Shown one piece after another: positions 1 to 8,551 of a DNA stretch of 64,000 nucleotides. How positions within the stretch are numbered: the stretch's first letter is position 1; each line of letters begins with the position of its first letter. The DNA comes from Halorhabdus amylolytica (GTDB lineage Archaea; Halobacteriota; Halobacteria; Halobacteriales; Haloarculaceae): NCBI RefSeq assembly GCF_004944975.1, contig NZ_SPQG01000011.1, positions 47,229 through 111,228 of the forward strand. The letters run 5' to 3'. The notes under the pieces were generated by a model. That model was given only the letters and a program-made list of their open reading frames with translations. It was not told the DNA's origin and ran no database searches. The position numbers and the translations under genes are program-made.

Positions 1-1022
1 CACTCGCACCAGCGATCCAACAGTTCGCGGCGCTCGTCAGCACCGTGGAGGTCCGTCCAGTGTGCCCACAGGAACACCCCGACGTCACGTTCGGCGGCGT
101 CTTCGACGAGGTCCGGAATCCATGCTTCGTCCCAGCCCTCGTCGACGAGGACGTACTCCCAGCCGCGCTCGGCGGCATAGGTGACGTACTCCCGCTGGCG
201 GTCGACGTCGGTCGGACTCGCCGACTCGGACCACCACGACCACGCGACGCGACCCGGCTCGATCCAGTCGGTGTCCCCGATAGCCGGACCGTCCGACAGC
301 GCCGGCACGAGGTCAGACTCGACGATGGTCCCGAGGTCGCCGACGATCGCCACCCGCCAGGGTGTTTCGAAGGTCCCCGTCACCCTGACGGGTCTGTCAC
401 CCGGTTCGGGACCTGGATGGACGAACGAGACGGCTGGATCCTCGGGCTGACTGTGGAGACGGGCCGCGTGATAATTAGCGTCGACGCCTGCTTCCGCCAG
501 CAGGACCCAATCGTCATCGCGGATCTCGAACAGCCCCGGCGTACAGAACTCGCCATCGGCCATCGACAGGGGGACTCGCCGGACAGTAGCCTCGTGGTTG
601 ACCGCATAGGGAGTCAACCAGCCCGTCGCTCGTGTCGGAAGTTCGAACCCCCCGCGTTCGGCCCGGAGAAGGACAGAGCCGATTTCGGGCACTCGCCGAC
701 GGTAGGCGACGCCGTCGTCGCTGACGTAGACGTCGAGTTCGGCCTCGGTCCCGTCCGCGAACGTAGACGCGAAGGTCGTAGCCTCAGCTTCGTAGGTATG
801 TTCGCGACGCTTGCCGTATGGCGTCTCGAAGGACTCCGCGACGTGCCGTTCATCTTGGGTGACGTCGACGACTTCTCCCGCCCCGTGGAGTGGTGCGTCC
901 AGCCCGATCGGTGACGGGTGAACCACGGGTCGTCCCTCGCGCTCGATGGCGAGGTGCTGACTGTCATCACACAGATCTACGACGGCAGTGACGGACCCGG
1001 ACGGACTCGACAACCGGTACAT
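1..1022 (-). CDS. Glycoside hydrolase family 97 enzyme, N-terminal part (C-terminus outside window)
   Basis: About 340 codons are present and the reading frame runs off the left edge. The start is the ATG at 1022, giving MYRLSSPSGS. The first ~250 residues are a beta-sandwich-like region of the GH97 type, with RVAWSWWSE near its end. The catalytic TIM barrel then begins with YVLVDEGWDE, a signature of GH97 alpha-glucosidases and alpha-galactosidases, followed by VGVFLWAHW. GH97 enzymes are usually 600-700 residues, so roughly half is missing. No signal peptide is visible, so it probably acts in the cytoplasm on imported oligosaccharides. An IclR regulator and a sugar-type dehydrogenase lie upstream on the same strand. 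Whether it retains or inverts, and its true substrate, cannot be told because the catalytic residues lie further downstream. Confidence 0.85.
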   Translation of the reverse strand, partial: MYRLSSPSGSVTAVVDLCDDSQHLAIEREGRPVVHPSPIGLDAPLHGAGEVVDVTQDERHVAESFETPYGKRREHTYEAEATTFASTFADGTEAELDVYVSDDGVAYRRRVPEIGSVLLRAERGGFELPTRATGWLTPYAVNHEATVRRVPLSMADGEFCTPGLFEIRDDDWVLLAEAGVDANYHAARLHSQPEDPAVSFVHPGPEPGDRPVRVTGTFETPWRVAIVGDLGTIVESDLVPALSDGPAIGDTDWIEPGRVAWSWWSESASPTDVDRQREYVTYAAERGWEYVLVDEGWDEAWIPDLVEDAAERDVGVFLWAHWTDLHGADERRELLDRWCE

Positions 1023-1441
1023 ACAGACGCCCTCCCAGCGCTGAGAGATAAGCGTATCGCCCGTTGTGGACTCCCCTCTGTTTGCATATATCAAACGACT
1101 CGACTTTGATGACAGTGGATAGGGGTATTGTGGGACGACGAAATAGAATAACAAAGGTACTCGTGTTTTTATTGCTCCTCCGGACGTGGTCTTCGACCGT
1201 GGAAGGCGTCACTTCTCGCCGAGAGTGTACGCATCGAGGGAAATTGTCGATATGGAACTGCCGGGGATAGCAACCCTCGCCGGTTTCTGGAGGGTTCGAG
1301 GACGCCGAGGGAGCGACAAAGAGTATCGGCTCTCCCGCATCAGGTTCGTTCGAGTCGCCCCACTGTGTCGGACGAATATTGGTCGTCCGTCCAGTGTATT
1401 TTGTCAGCTAGGGTCGTCTAGATCGTCGACTTGACGAACTA
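1023..1441. other. Intergenic region upstream of the GH97 gene
   Basis: This 419-base gap lies between the IclR gene end and the GH97 start. It holds a TATA-like element inside a palindrome at 1080-1096. No protein with convincing composition is seen in either strand. A weak similarity exists between about 1372-1394 and the IclR gene end at 1432-1458. Confidence 0.6.
1080..1096. promoter_or_regulatory. Palindrome over the TATA element of the GH97 promoter
   Basis: GTTTG and CAAAC arms flank the centre CATATAT, so the site reads almost the same on both strands. On the minus strand the centre is an ATATATG TATA-like element about 60 bases upstream of the GH97 ATG. A protein bound here would block TBP. 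The adjacent IclR regulator is the obvious candidate, by inference. Confidence 0.45.
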
Positions 1442-2230
1442 TTATTGTTCGTCTGTCCAGGTGGAGTACTTCGACGTGATCTCGACGGCACCGGCGATAT
1501 TCTGGACGGTCCGTGGCAGTTCCTCTTCGAAGCGTTGGTCAGTGAGACGTTCCGTCGGGCCGGAAACGCTTATAGCCCCGATCAGGTCCCCCGAGACGGT
1601 GTTCACCGTCGTCGCCACACACCGGATTCCGTCGAACCGCTCTTCGTCGTCGAAAGCGACTCCCCGGGATCGGATCGATTGCAGTTCCGTCCGTAACGTC
1701 TGGAGTTCCGTGATCGTGTTCTCGGTATAGGTGGTCATGCCGGTCGCCTCGACGATTCGTTCGGCTTCCCCGGTCGGCAGTTCCGCGAGGAACGCCTTGC
1801 CGGCGGCCGTACAGTGCAGCGGTTCCCGCCCTCCAAGCGGAACGTGTGGCTCGGCCGCCTCGTCACCCATGACCTGATACAGTACGATCCCGCTGTTGTC
1901 GTGTTCGGCGATGAGCCGTGCCACCTCGCCGGTCTCGTTGGCCAGTCGATAGACGTCCCCGCGTGCCCGTCTGTAGATCTCCTCGCGTTCCCGAACTGCC
2001 CCGCCTAGCGTGAGAAGCGCGAGATCGAGTCGGTATTCACCTCCTTCCTTGCTCACGTACCCTTCGGATTCCATGGTCGAGAGGTAGTGGTGGGCCGTAC
2101 TCTTCGACTCCCCGAGTTCCACACTGAGGTCAGTGACGGACATGCCGTCGTGTTCCCGAAGTAACTCCAGAATACGGAACGCCTTCCTGACCGATTTGAT
2201 CGACCTGCCCTGGGTGTCTGACCCGCCCAT
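1442..2230 (-). CDS. IclR family transcriptional regulator
   Basis: This 262-residue protein has the IclR layout. A winged helix-turn-helix occupies about residues 10-75 (MSVTDLSVEL, STAHHYLSTME), followed by a GAF-like effector domain to about 255. The motif HCTAAGKAFLAELP is typical of the IclR effector region, and so is the C-terminal stretch around GAISVSGP. The length is normal for the family. Family members bind palindromic operators and sense small metabolites, often sugar or aromatic breakdown products. Here it sits between a GH97 glycosidase and a Gfo/Idh/MocA dehydrogenase on the same strand, so it probably controls that sugar-use block. A TATA-like element about 25 bases upstream of the ATG suggests a leaderless transcript. 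Confidence 0.92.
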   Translation of the reverse strand: MGGSDTQGRSIKSVRKAFRILELLREHDGMSVTDLSVELGESKSTAHHYLSTMESEGYVSKEGGEYRLDLALLTLGGAVREREEIYRRARGDVYRLANETGEVARLIAEHDNSGIVLYQVMGDEAAEPHVPLGGREPLHCTAAGKAFLAELPTGEAERIVEATGMTTYTENTITELQTLRTELQSIRSRGVAFDDEERFDGIRCVATTVNTVSGDLIGAISVSGPTERLTDQRFEEELPRTVQNIAGAVEITSKYSTWTDEQ

Positions 2231-2343
2231 ATTGTGTCATATGAGCGTGGACGTAAATATCGTTCTCCGCAGGGATCGAGTCGTCTATTTGGGGGACAGA
2301 AAGATGAATCGGATCCCGTGACGTGCTGGTACGGCGGGAGTGT

Positions 2344-3429
2344 TCAGACCCGATCGCCGCACTCTTCGTAGATCTCGGATAGGAGCCCCTGGACTTCCAG
2401 TGCGCGGTGGACGTTACACCGTTCGGGCCGGGTACCGCTCCGGACGGCTTCGAGGAACGTCTCCAGTTCGGTACGAAAGGGGTTGTTCTGTTCCGTCATA
2501 ATCTCGCTGTCGACGAAGTGGTCCGTGCCGACCGAACGCACCTCGTAGATCGTGAGATCGTTTCGCTGGTCGGGAACCGGTTCGACGGCGTTCAGCGTGT
2601 TCGTGATGTCGATCTCCGCTCCGGCTTTCTTGCCGAGGATCCGATAGGAATGGGTCGAACGCGTGTTCTCAGCCCAGGCGATCTCTAAGTTCGCCGTGCT
2701 CCCGTCCTCGAAGACGAGGAACGCGTTGATCGCGTCTTCGACGTTGTAGATCGTGCCCTTCTCGTCCTCACCCCACATGTTCAGATACGCGTAATCGTCG
2801 TTGTGACCGAAGTCCGACCGGACTGTCCCACTCACGTCCTCGATAGCAGCCCATTCGAGAAAGTCCAGAACGTTGTATAGGACGTGTGACCCGATGTCGA
2901 TCAGTGCGCCGCCGCCGGCGATCTCCGCGGACGTATACCACGTTCCCCGACCGGGGACCCCACGACGCCTGACGAACTTCCCTTCTATATGCGTGACGTC
3001 ACCGAAGTATCCTTGCTCGACGTAGCGCTTAGCGATCTCGACCACGTTCCGATACCGGTGGTGGAATCCCACCATACAGATAGCCTCCGCCCGTTCGGCT
3101 GCCTCCTCGATTCTCCGAGCGCTATCGAGCGTGTGTGCGAGGGGTTTCTCCAGCAACACGTCCAGGCCATGTTCGAACGCCTTTGTCGCGATCGCTTCGT
3201 GGAACTTGTTCGGCGTGGCGATGACGATCGCGTCGATGTCGGACTGCATCAGCGCTTCGGGCGTGTCGTAGGTCTCCGCATCGTACTCCTCGGCGAACGC
3301 TGTCCGTAACTCGGGATCGGCGTCGGCACCGCTGAACTCGTAGGGGAGTTCCGATAACGCTGTCGCGATGTTCTGACCGAGAGCACCCAGCCCGAGAATA
3401 CCGATCCGCAGTCCTTTATCGTCGGCCAT
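2344..3429 (-). CDS. Gfo/Idh/MocA family NAD(P)-dependent oxidoreductase
   Basis: This 361-residue protein starts with a Rossmann fold (GILGLGALGQNIA at about 10-22). It continues with the family motif LLEKPLAHTLDSARR near 95-110, whose EKP lysine is the usual catalytic and cofactor residue. The C-terminal alpha/beta domain includes GGGALIDIGSHVLYNVLDF, with the GGG...DIGSH pattern of sugar dehydrogenases. Family members oxidise or reduce sugars, inositols or derivatives. The gene lies upstream of the IclR regulator on the same strand, with a 113-base gap, so a separate promoter is likely. The specific substrate is unknown; xylose or glucose dehydrogenation or a glycoside-modifying step all fit. 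Confidence 0.9.
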   Translation of the reverse strand: MADDKGLRIGILGLGALGQNIATALSELPYEFSGADADPELRTAFAEEYDAETYDTPEALMQSDIDAIVIATPNKFHEAIATKAFEHGLDVLLEKPLAHTLDSARRIEEAAERAEAICMVGFHHRYRNVVEIAKRYVEQGYFGDVTHIEGKFVRRRGVPGRGTWYTSAEIAGGGALIDIGSHVLYNVLDFLEWAAIEDVSGTVRSDFGHNDDYAYLNMWGEDEKGTIYNVEDAINAFLVFEDGSTANLEIAWAENTRSTHSYRILGKKAGAEIDITNTLNAVEPVPDQRNDLTIYEVRSVGTDHFVDSEIMTEQNNPFRTELETFLEAVRSGTRPERCNVHRALEVQGLLSEIYEECGDRV

Positions 3430-3561
3430 TGTGAACTTGTATCATATCCCGTGGAATAAGACTACTGATTCGTTGGCCTGCGCGGCGTTCCCTGACCCAC
3501 CTGGAATATTCACCGTGGTACGATTGTATGTATTATTATATGTATTCAATTCTCTCGGATA

Positions 3562-3729
3562 TTATACCCTATCGTCATCGCCACAATCATCGCTATCTGT
3601 GGGAGCGTACGTTCCCCAATCACGATCTTCTGGATGGGCGATGACGGCCGGATCGTGAGGGTCTTCAAACTGTTTATACGCGCCGTCACTCAGTGATTGG
3701 CGCCGTCGTCCACTCGATCGGAAATGCAC
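3562..3729 (-). CDS. Candidate small acidic protein, GTG start
   Basis: A 55-codon frame on the minus strand starts with GTG at 3729 and ends with TAA at 3562. Its C-terminal half reads like haloarchaeal coding sequence (FEDPHDPAVIAHPEDRDWG), with strong third-position C/G and an acidic tail, while the N-terminal part is less convincing. It is divergent from the Sph-like gene and its 5' end lies within that gene's promoter region. No family is recognised. It may be an intact small gene or the remnant of a longer one. Confidence 0.35.
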   Translation of the reverse strand: MHFRSSGRRRQSLSDGAYKQFEDPHDPAVIAHPEDRDWGTYAPTDSDDCGDDDRV

Positions 3730-3765
3730 CCAGGCGTTAAGTATTCACCTGCCCGATCCGGTCGT

Positions 3766-5712
3766 ATGGATCAGGAGGGGTTCGCGAGCCGGGCGACACT
3801 GACCGTCGAGAACATCGGCGGCATCGACGAGACGGAGATTGAACTCGTCGAAGGGGTGAACGTGTTGTCGGGCGAGAACGCGACCAACCGGACGTCGTTG
3901 CTACAGGCATTGATGTGTGTGCTGGGCAGCGACGAGTTCTCGCTGAAAGGACATGCCGATCGCGGGCGCGTCGAACTGGCTCTCGACGGGGAGCGATACA
4001 CGCGGGATATCTCGCGAGAGGGCGATCGGGTCGTGACGAGTGGATCCCCGTACGTCGCAGACTCGGAACTCGCTGATCTCTTCGCGTTCTTCCTCCGGTC
4101 GAACCCGGCACGGACGACGATCCGTACGAACGGTGATCTCCGGGAACTTGTCATGGAGCCAGTCGATACCGAGGCGATAGAGGCACAGATCGAGCAGTTG
4201 ATGGCCGAGAAGGAATCGTTGGACGAGGAACTGTCCGAGCTGAATCAGCTGAAGCAGACACTCCCCAGCCTGGAACAACGTCGGGCACAACTCCAAAACG
4301 AGATCGATACCAAGCGAGAGCGATACGCGGAACTCTCCGACCGGATCGACCAACTGGATGCCGATGCCGAGGAGACACGAGCGAAGGAGAACGAACTCGA
4401 CGGAAAACTGTCGACCCTCCGGGAGACTCGATCGGAACTCGCGACGGTACGCCAGGAGATCGAGACACAGCGGGAGAGTCTCGACTCGTTACGGCGTACC
4501 CGCTCGGACATAACTTCGGAATTGTCGGAGACGGAGACCGTCGCGGAGGAGCGATTGTCGACGATCGACGGGGAGATCGACCGGTTGCGATCGAAGAAGC
4601 AACGGCTCGAATCGGCCGTCAATGACGTTCAGAGCATCGTTCAGTTCAACGAGGAGCAACTCCGAACGGCGACAGCTGTCGATGGACTCGGGGAGGAAGA
4701 CCGGCGAAGAGAGGATGACATCACGGAGGAACTTCTCGGGGAGTCCGAAGACGTCGTCTGTTGGACGTGTGGTTCGGAGGTCACCCGTGACGACATCGAG
4801 GCGACCCTCTTGCGGTTACGGGATCTCGTGAGCGACCGGATGGCCGAGATCGAACGTCTCGACGACCGCATCGCAGAACTCGCCGACGAGCGGCGTGAGA
4901 TATCGGAGCGGATCGACCGACACGCCGAACTCGAGGAACGCAAGTCCAGGATCGCCGCGGAGATCGAACGACGCGAGGCGACGCTGGCGGATCTCACCGA
5001 CAAACGCGACGGACTCAGCGAGCGGATTCAGTCGTTGGAAACGGCCGTCCAGGAACTCGAAGACCGGGACTTCGAGGAGATACTGGACCTGCACAGGGAG
5101 GCCAACGAGACGGAGTTCGAGATCGACTCGCTCGAATCTGAACGCGACGAACTCGAAGACGAGATCGCGACCATCGAGGATCGTCTGGACCGGGAACCCG
5201 AACTTGAATCAGAACGGGAGAAGGTCAACGAGGCGTTGACGGAGTACCGCACGAGGATCGACCGGATCGAACAACAGGTCATCGACAATTTCAATTCTCA
5301 CATGGGCGAGATACTGTCGATCCTCGAATACGAGAACGTCGAGCGAATCTGGATCGAACGGGTCGAGGAGACGATACGAGACACTCCCGATGACCGGTCG
5401 GACCACCGCTTCTCGTTGCATATCGTCCGCCGGTCTGACAGCGGGACGACCTACGAGGACACGATCGACAATCTCAGTGAGAGCGAGCGGGAAGTCACGG
5501 GATTGGTCTTCGGACTGGCCGGATATCTCGTCCACAAGGTACACGAGACCGTCCCGTTCCTGCTGGTAGACTCCCTCGAGGCGATCGACTCGAACCGGAT
5601 CAGCGAGCTCGTTGCGTACTTCGCCGAGTACGCCGAGTATCTCGTCGTCGCACTGCTCGAAGCGGACGCACGAGCGCTCGAGGACTCCTATACGTACATC
5701 ACTTCGGTGTAA
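3766..5712 (+). CDS. Archaea-specific SMC-related protein (Sph-like)
   Basis: This 648-residue protein has the SMC/Rad50 plan. The N-terminal ATPase lobe contains LTVENIGGIDETEIEL and a variant Walker A, GENATNRTS. A long coiled coil covers about 145-325, a zinc-hook-like CWTCGSEV lies near 332, and a second coiled coil reaches about 515. The C-terminal lobe has the signature LSESEREVTG and a Walker B-like LLVDSLEAIDS. This matches the haloarchaeal SMC-like family first described as Sph in Halobacterium. The ATG at 3766 is preferred because the conserved lobe begins there; the reading frame opens upstream at 3697. The Walker A lysine position is arginine, a feature I believe is shared by the family. 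The RdfA gene follows on the same strand, a known pairing. Confidence 0.9.
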   Translation: MDQEGFASRATLTVENIGGIDETEIELVEGVNVLSGENATNRTSLLQALMCVLGSDEFSLKGHADRGRVELALDGERYTRDISREGDRVVTSGSPYVADSELADLFAFFLRSNPARTTIRTNGDLRELVMEPVDTEAIEAQIEQLMAEKESLDEELSELNQLKQTLPSLEQRRAQLQNEIDTKRERYAELSDRIDQLDADAEETRAKENELDGKLSTLRETRSELATVRQEIETQRESLDSLRRTRSDITSELSETETVAEERLSTIDGEIDRLRSKKQRLESAVNDVQSIVQFNEEQLRTATAVDGLGEEDRRREDDITEELLGESEDVVCWTCGSEVTRDDIEATLLRLRDLVSDRMAEIERLDDRIAELADERREISERIDRHAELEERKSRIAAEIERREATLADLTDKRDGLSERIQSLETAVQELEDRDFEEILDLHREANETEFEIDSLESERDELEDEIATIEDRLDREPELESEREKVNEALTEYRTRIDRIEQQVIDNFNSHMGEILSILEYENVERIWIERVEETIRDTPDDRSDHRFSLHIVRRSDSGTTYEDTIDNLSESEREVTGLVFGLAGYLVHKVHETVPFLLVDSLEAIDSNRISELVAYFAEYAEYLVVALLEADARALEDSYTYITSV

Positions 5713-6022
5713 TTCGAGATACCGTATCGAGAACGTCTACGACCAGTGGATCACGGAAAACGACTCCGACGTGACTACTGTCTTGTCGAAATCGAACTGT
5801 CGCCATTTCACCGTGGTCGCCCCGTGGACGACGGAACTCGTTCAGTCGACCAGCCCGCCGCATTCGGACTCGACGACTATATATTAAAGATTGATTATAG
5901 GTGGTAGAAAAAGTAAAAATACCATAATAATGCTCCCACTGGATTCGATCGAACGACACCAGTAGTCACCGGATGGGCCGGGTCAAAGTCTCAAGTACGT
6001 CCCCGGAGTATGTCGACTATCG
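5713..6022. other. Intergenic region between the Sph-like gene and rdfA
   Basis: The first ~165 bases are GC-rich but carry no convincing gene. The AT-rich stretch at about 5875-5935 probably separates the two genes, and rdfA likely has its own promoter here. No clear palindrome was seen. Confidence 0.5.
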
Positions 6023-6658
6023 ATGGCCGACACGGACTCGAACACGGGCGGACGGCCGAACAAGGTGCGGCAGTTGATTGACCGGCACGAGTTGGCGGAC
6101 ATCGGCGACGAACTGGTGGCGGGGTGGACAGCCGAGGGCGACGATCACCGGAGCCTCCGGGACCTGGCGGACGCCTTCAACAGAGCCCTACTGGAACATC
6201 GACTCTCGGAAGCCGATCCAGTCTTGACGCGGATCGACGTCGAGAACGCGTATCGGCTCCTGACGAGTGCGGACGCCAGTCCGGGAGAACGAACTGAACT
6301 CCGGAGCACGTTGGAGAACAACGGTGTCGACGTCGCATCGTTGCGTGGAGACTTCGTCACCTATCAGTCGGTCCGGAACTACCTGCAAGACGTCCGTGGC
6401 GTCGAATACGACGACCACCGGGAGAGTGACCCGGCGTCGAGCCTCGAACACATCCGGAAACTACAGACACGACTGACCACTGTCACGGAGTCGAAAGTAG
6501 AAAACCTCCGGCAGAACGGCTCTCTCGAAGGGGGAGACCTCCGCGTCACGAACGATATCCGGGTGTACTGTCACGACTGTCGCAACCAGTACACGATAGA
6601 CGAGTTCTTCGAGAACGAGGGCTGTGAATGCGCCGATACGGCAGAAGTACCAGAATAG
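6023..6658 (+). CDS. rdfA: Rod-determining factor RdfA family protein
   Basis: This 211-residue protein opens with GGRPNKVRQLIDRHEL and continues with SLRDLADAFNRALLE, NAYRLLTS and GVDVASLRGDFVTYQSV. That is the ordered motif set of the haloarchaeal RdfA family, which in Haloferax volcanii is needed to form rod-shaped cells. The N-terminal half resembles a helical DNA-binding or adaptor module. The C-terminus carries a small metal-binding pattern, CHDCRNQYT followed by CECADT, which suggests a zinc ribbon. It follows the Sph-like SMC gene after about 310 bases. Pairing of rdfA with an SMC-related gene is widespread, and the two products probably act together. The molecular mechanism is unknown. 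Confidence 0.88.
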   Translation: MADTDSNTGGRPNKVRQLIDRHELADIGDELVAGWTAEGDDHRSLRDLADAFNRALLEHRLSEADPVLTRIDVENAYRLLTSADASPGERTELRSTLENNGVDVASLRGDFVTYQSVRNYLQDVRGVEYDDHRESDPASSLEHIRKLQTRLTTVTESKVENLRQNGSLEGGDLRVTNDIRVYCHDCRNQYTIDEFFENEGCECADTAEVPE

Positions 6659-6781
6659 ATTATATAGAATAAATTTTAGTATTATGTCCTTCAGTCATTT
6701 GTTGTCGATACGGTGACGACCGAGAAACCGGTAACCGTGGAACCCTTTCGCCCGGAGTTCGTCGGTGAAAAGTCGGTATTC

Positions 6782-6800
6782 GACCAGAGACCGTCTGGTC
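6782..6800. terminator. Inverted repeat between convergent rdfA and SRP54 genes
   Basis: GACCAGA and TCTGGTC form perfect 7-base arms around a 5-base loop. It lies between the 3' ends of two convergent genes, so it may act as a bidirectional end signal, although archaeal termination depends mainly on T-tracts and none follows here. Confidence 0.3.
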
Positions 6801-6851
6801 CGTCCGAAACGATTGGCAGGCTAAGTCGTTCACGTTCGGCGAAGTCGATCG

Positions 6852-8249
6852 TCACCCGAACGGGTTGCCGCCCATACCACCCATGCCACCGGGGCCACCC
6901 CCCATATCGCCCTGGTCCATCTGTTTCATCATGCGTTCCATGTCGGCGTCACCCATGCCCTGGAACTGCTTCAGCGTTCGTTCCATCATCTTGTGTTGTT
7001 CGAGCAGTTCCCGGATGCGATCCTCTGGTTTGCCCGAGCCGCGGGCGATGCGCTCGGTCCGGCTGCGACCGATCTGGCGTGGGTTCTCGAGTTCCTCGAC
7101 GGTCATCGAGTCCATGATCACCTCGAAGTCACGCATGCGCTCCTCGGTAACGTCCATAGCGTCGTCGGGGAGTTGATCCATCATGCCGCCGCCCAGTCCG
7201 GGGATCATGTCCATAACCTGATCGAGGGGTCCCATCTTGTTCATCGCCTCCATCTGCTTGCGCATGTCCTTGAGGGTGAACTCCCCTTTCATCAGGTCCT
7301 CGGGTTCCCAGTCTTCCTCTTCCTGGGTCTCCTCCATCGCACGTTCGACCCGTTCGGTGAGTTGCTGGAGATCGCCCATTCCGAGCAGCCGCGAGATGAA
7401 TCCCGAAGGCTCGAAGCGCTCGACGTCCTTGACGGTCTCGCCGGTCCCGAGGAACGCGATCGTCGAGTCCGTCTCGTTGACGGCGACGAGGGCCCCGCCA
7501 CCTTTGGCCGTCCCGTCGAGTTTGGTGATCACGACGCCGTCGATGCCGACCGCGTCCTCGAAGCGCCGGGCCTGCTCTTTGGCTTCCTGGCCGATTGCGG
7601 CGTCCAGAACCAGGAGGTTCCGGTCCGGATCGACGACCGACTCGATCTCCTCTAACTCGTCGATCAGTTCGTCTTCCAGGGCGTGGCGACCGGCCGTGTC
7701 GACGATCCGGACGTCGGCGTCTTCCGTGGCTTCCAGGCCATCACGAGCGATCTGGACCGCGTCGTCACTGTCCGGATCGCCGTAGAAGTCCACCTCGGCG
7801 CGTTCGGCCATCTGCTCGGCCTGTTCGTACGCCCCGGGTCGCCAGGTGTCGGTCTGGATGACAGCCGGACGGAGCCCTTTCTTCGAGAACCACCAGGCGA
7901 TCTTCGCCGCGGTGGTGGTCTTCCCGGCTCCCTGGAGGCCCGCCAGGACGATCGTCTGGGGTTCGAGGGGAATCTCGGTCGAATCGCCGACCAGTTCGAC
8001 CAGTTCCTCGTAGACGATGCGCAACACCCAGTCCCGGGCAGAGGTACCGGCGGGCGGTTCCTCCTCTACGGCCCGGGATTCGATGTTGTCAGAAAGCTCC
8101 ATCACGAGATCGACGTCGGCGTCGGCCTGCAGGAGCGATCGCTGGATCTCCTTGACGACCGCCTGGACGTCTTCCTCGCTGATACGGGACTTCCCCCGGA
8201 GACCGTCGAGCGCCCCCCGTAGGGAGGATCCAAGATCGTCGAGTACCAT
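6852..8249 (-). CDS. srp54: Signal recognition particle 54 kDa protein (SRP54/Ffh)
   Basis: This 465-residue GTPase binds signal sequences and 7S RNA and delivers ribosomes to the membrane receptor FtsY. The N domain is residues 1-95. The G domain has the P-loop [10 protein letters not shown] (104-113), DTAGRH and [11 protein letters not shown], the characteristic SRP GTPase set. The methionine-rich M domain covers about 325-435 and carries helix motifs including MTVEELENP and [19 protein letters not shown], the RNA-contacting loop. The C-terminus ends in a glycine/methionine-rich tail ([12 protein letters not shown]), common in archaeal SRP54. The ATG at 8249 gives a standard N-terminus. The gene is convergent with rdfA and appears monocistronic. 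Confidence 0.97.
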   Translation of the reverse strand: MVLDDLGSSLRGALDGLRGKSRISEEDVQAVVKEIQRSLLQADADVDLVMELSDNIESRAVEEEPPAGTSARDWVLRIVYEELVELVGDSTEIPLEPQTIVLAGLQGAGKTTTAAKIAWWFSKKGLRPAVIQTDTWRPGAYEQAEQMAERAEVDFYGDPDSDDAVQIARDGLEATEDADVRIVDTAGRHALEDELIDELEEIESVVDPDRNLLVLDAAIGQEAKEQARRFEDAVGIDGVVITKLDGTAKGGGALVAVNETDSTIAFLGTGETVKDVERFEPSGFISRLLGMGDLQQLTERVERAMEETQEEEDWEPEDLMKGEFTLKDMRKQMEAMNKMGPLDQVMDMIPGLGGGMMDQLPDDAMDVTEERMRDFEVIMDSMTVEELENPRQIGRSRTERIARGSGKPEDRIRELLEQHKMMERTLKQFQGMGDADMERMMKQMDQGDMGGGPGGMGGMGGNPFG

Positions 8250-8551
8250 TTGCCCGCGGCTACGCTGTGGCCGCGGTAAAGGCTTTCCGTCGGGGGTTGA
8301 TCGGCGAGTAAAGTGATCTGTACGGTGTAGCGATACAGAGACTCACCGAACTGATCGTCCATCATCGGTACCGGCGTGAAACAGTCAATGTGAACCGCCT
8401 CGGAGTCAAGTGGTTCGAGACGCGAAGCCTCTGGTCATCTGCTCCCGACGCTCGCGCCGTTCACTGGTTCATGGGACAAAGTCCCACGCCCATCACGGAC
8501 ATCAAAGATTTCCGAACGACCCCGAGGCACTCGGCCTGTTCCGCCCGTAGA
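8250..8551. other. Intergenic region with a short hairpin
   Basis: This 302-base gap separates SRP54 from the cystathionine-type PLP enzyme. It contains TGGGAC-AAA-GTCCCA at 8472-8486, a perfect 6-base-arm hairpin with a 3-base loop. No gene is convincing in either strand. Small hairpins of this kind occur at IS200/IS605-type element ends, but no transposase fragment was recognised. Confidence 0.4.

Noticed and set aside
45..914. Long plus-strand open frame at the window start
   Set aside because: It is the mirror of the GH97 gene; the minus strand carries clear family motifs and this frame has none.
1372..1458. Apparent duplication of the IclR gene end (gacgaa...gtcgtccgtccag versus gacgaa...ttcgtctgtccag)
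   Set aside because: The similarity is short and imperfect with gaps; chance in biased sequence is likely.
5699..5959. Minus-strand frame between the Sph-like gene and rdfA
   Set aside because: It begins in AT-rich non-coding sequence and lacks haloarchaeal coding character.
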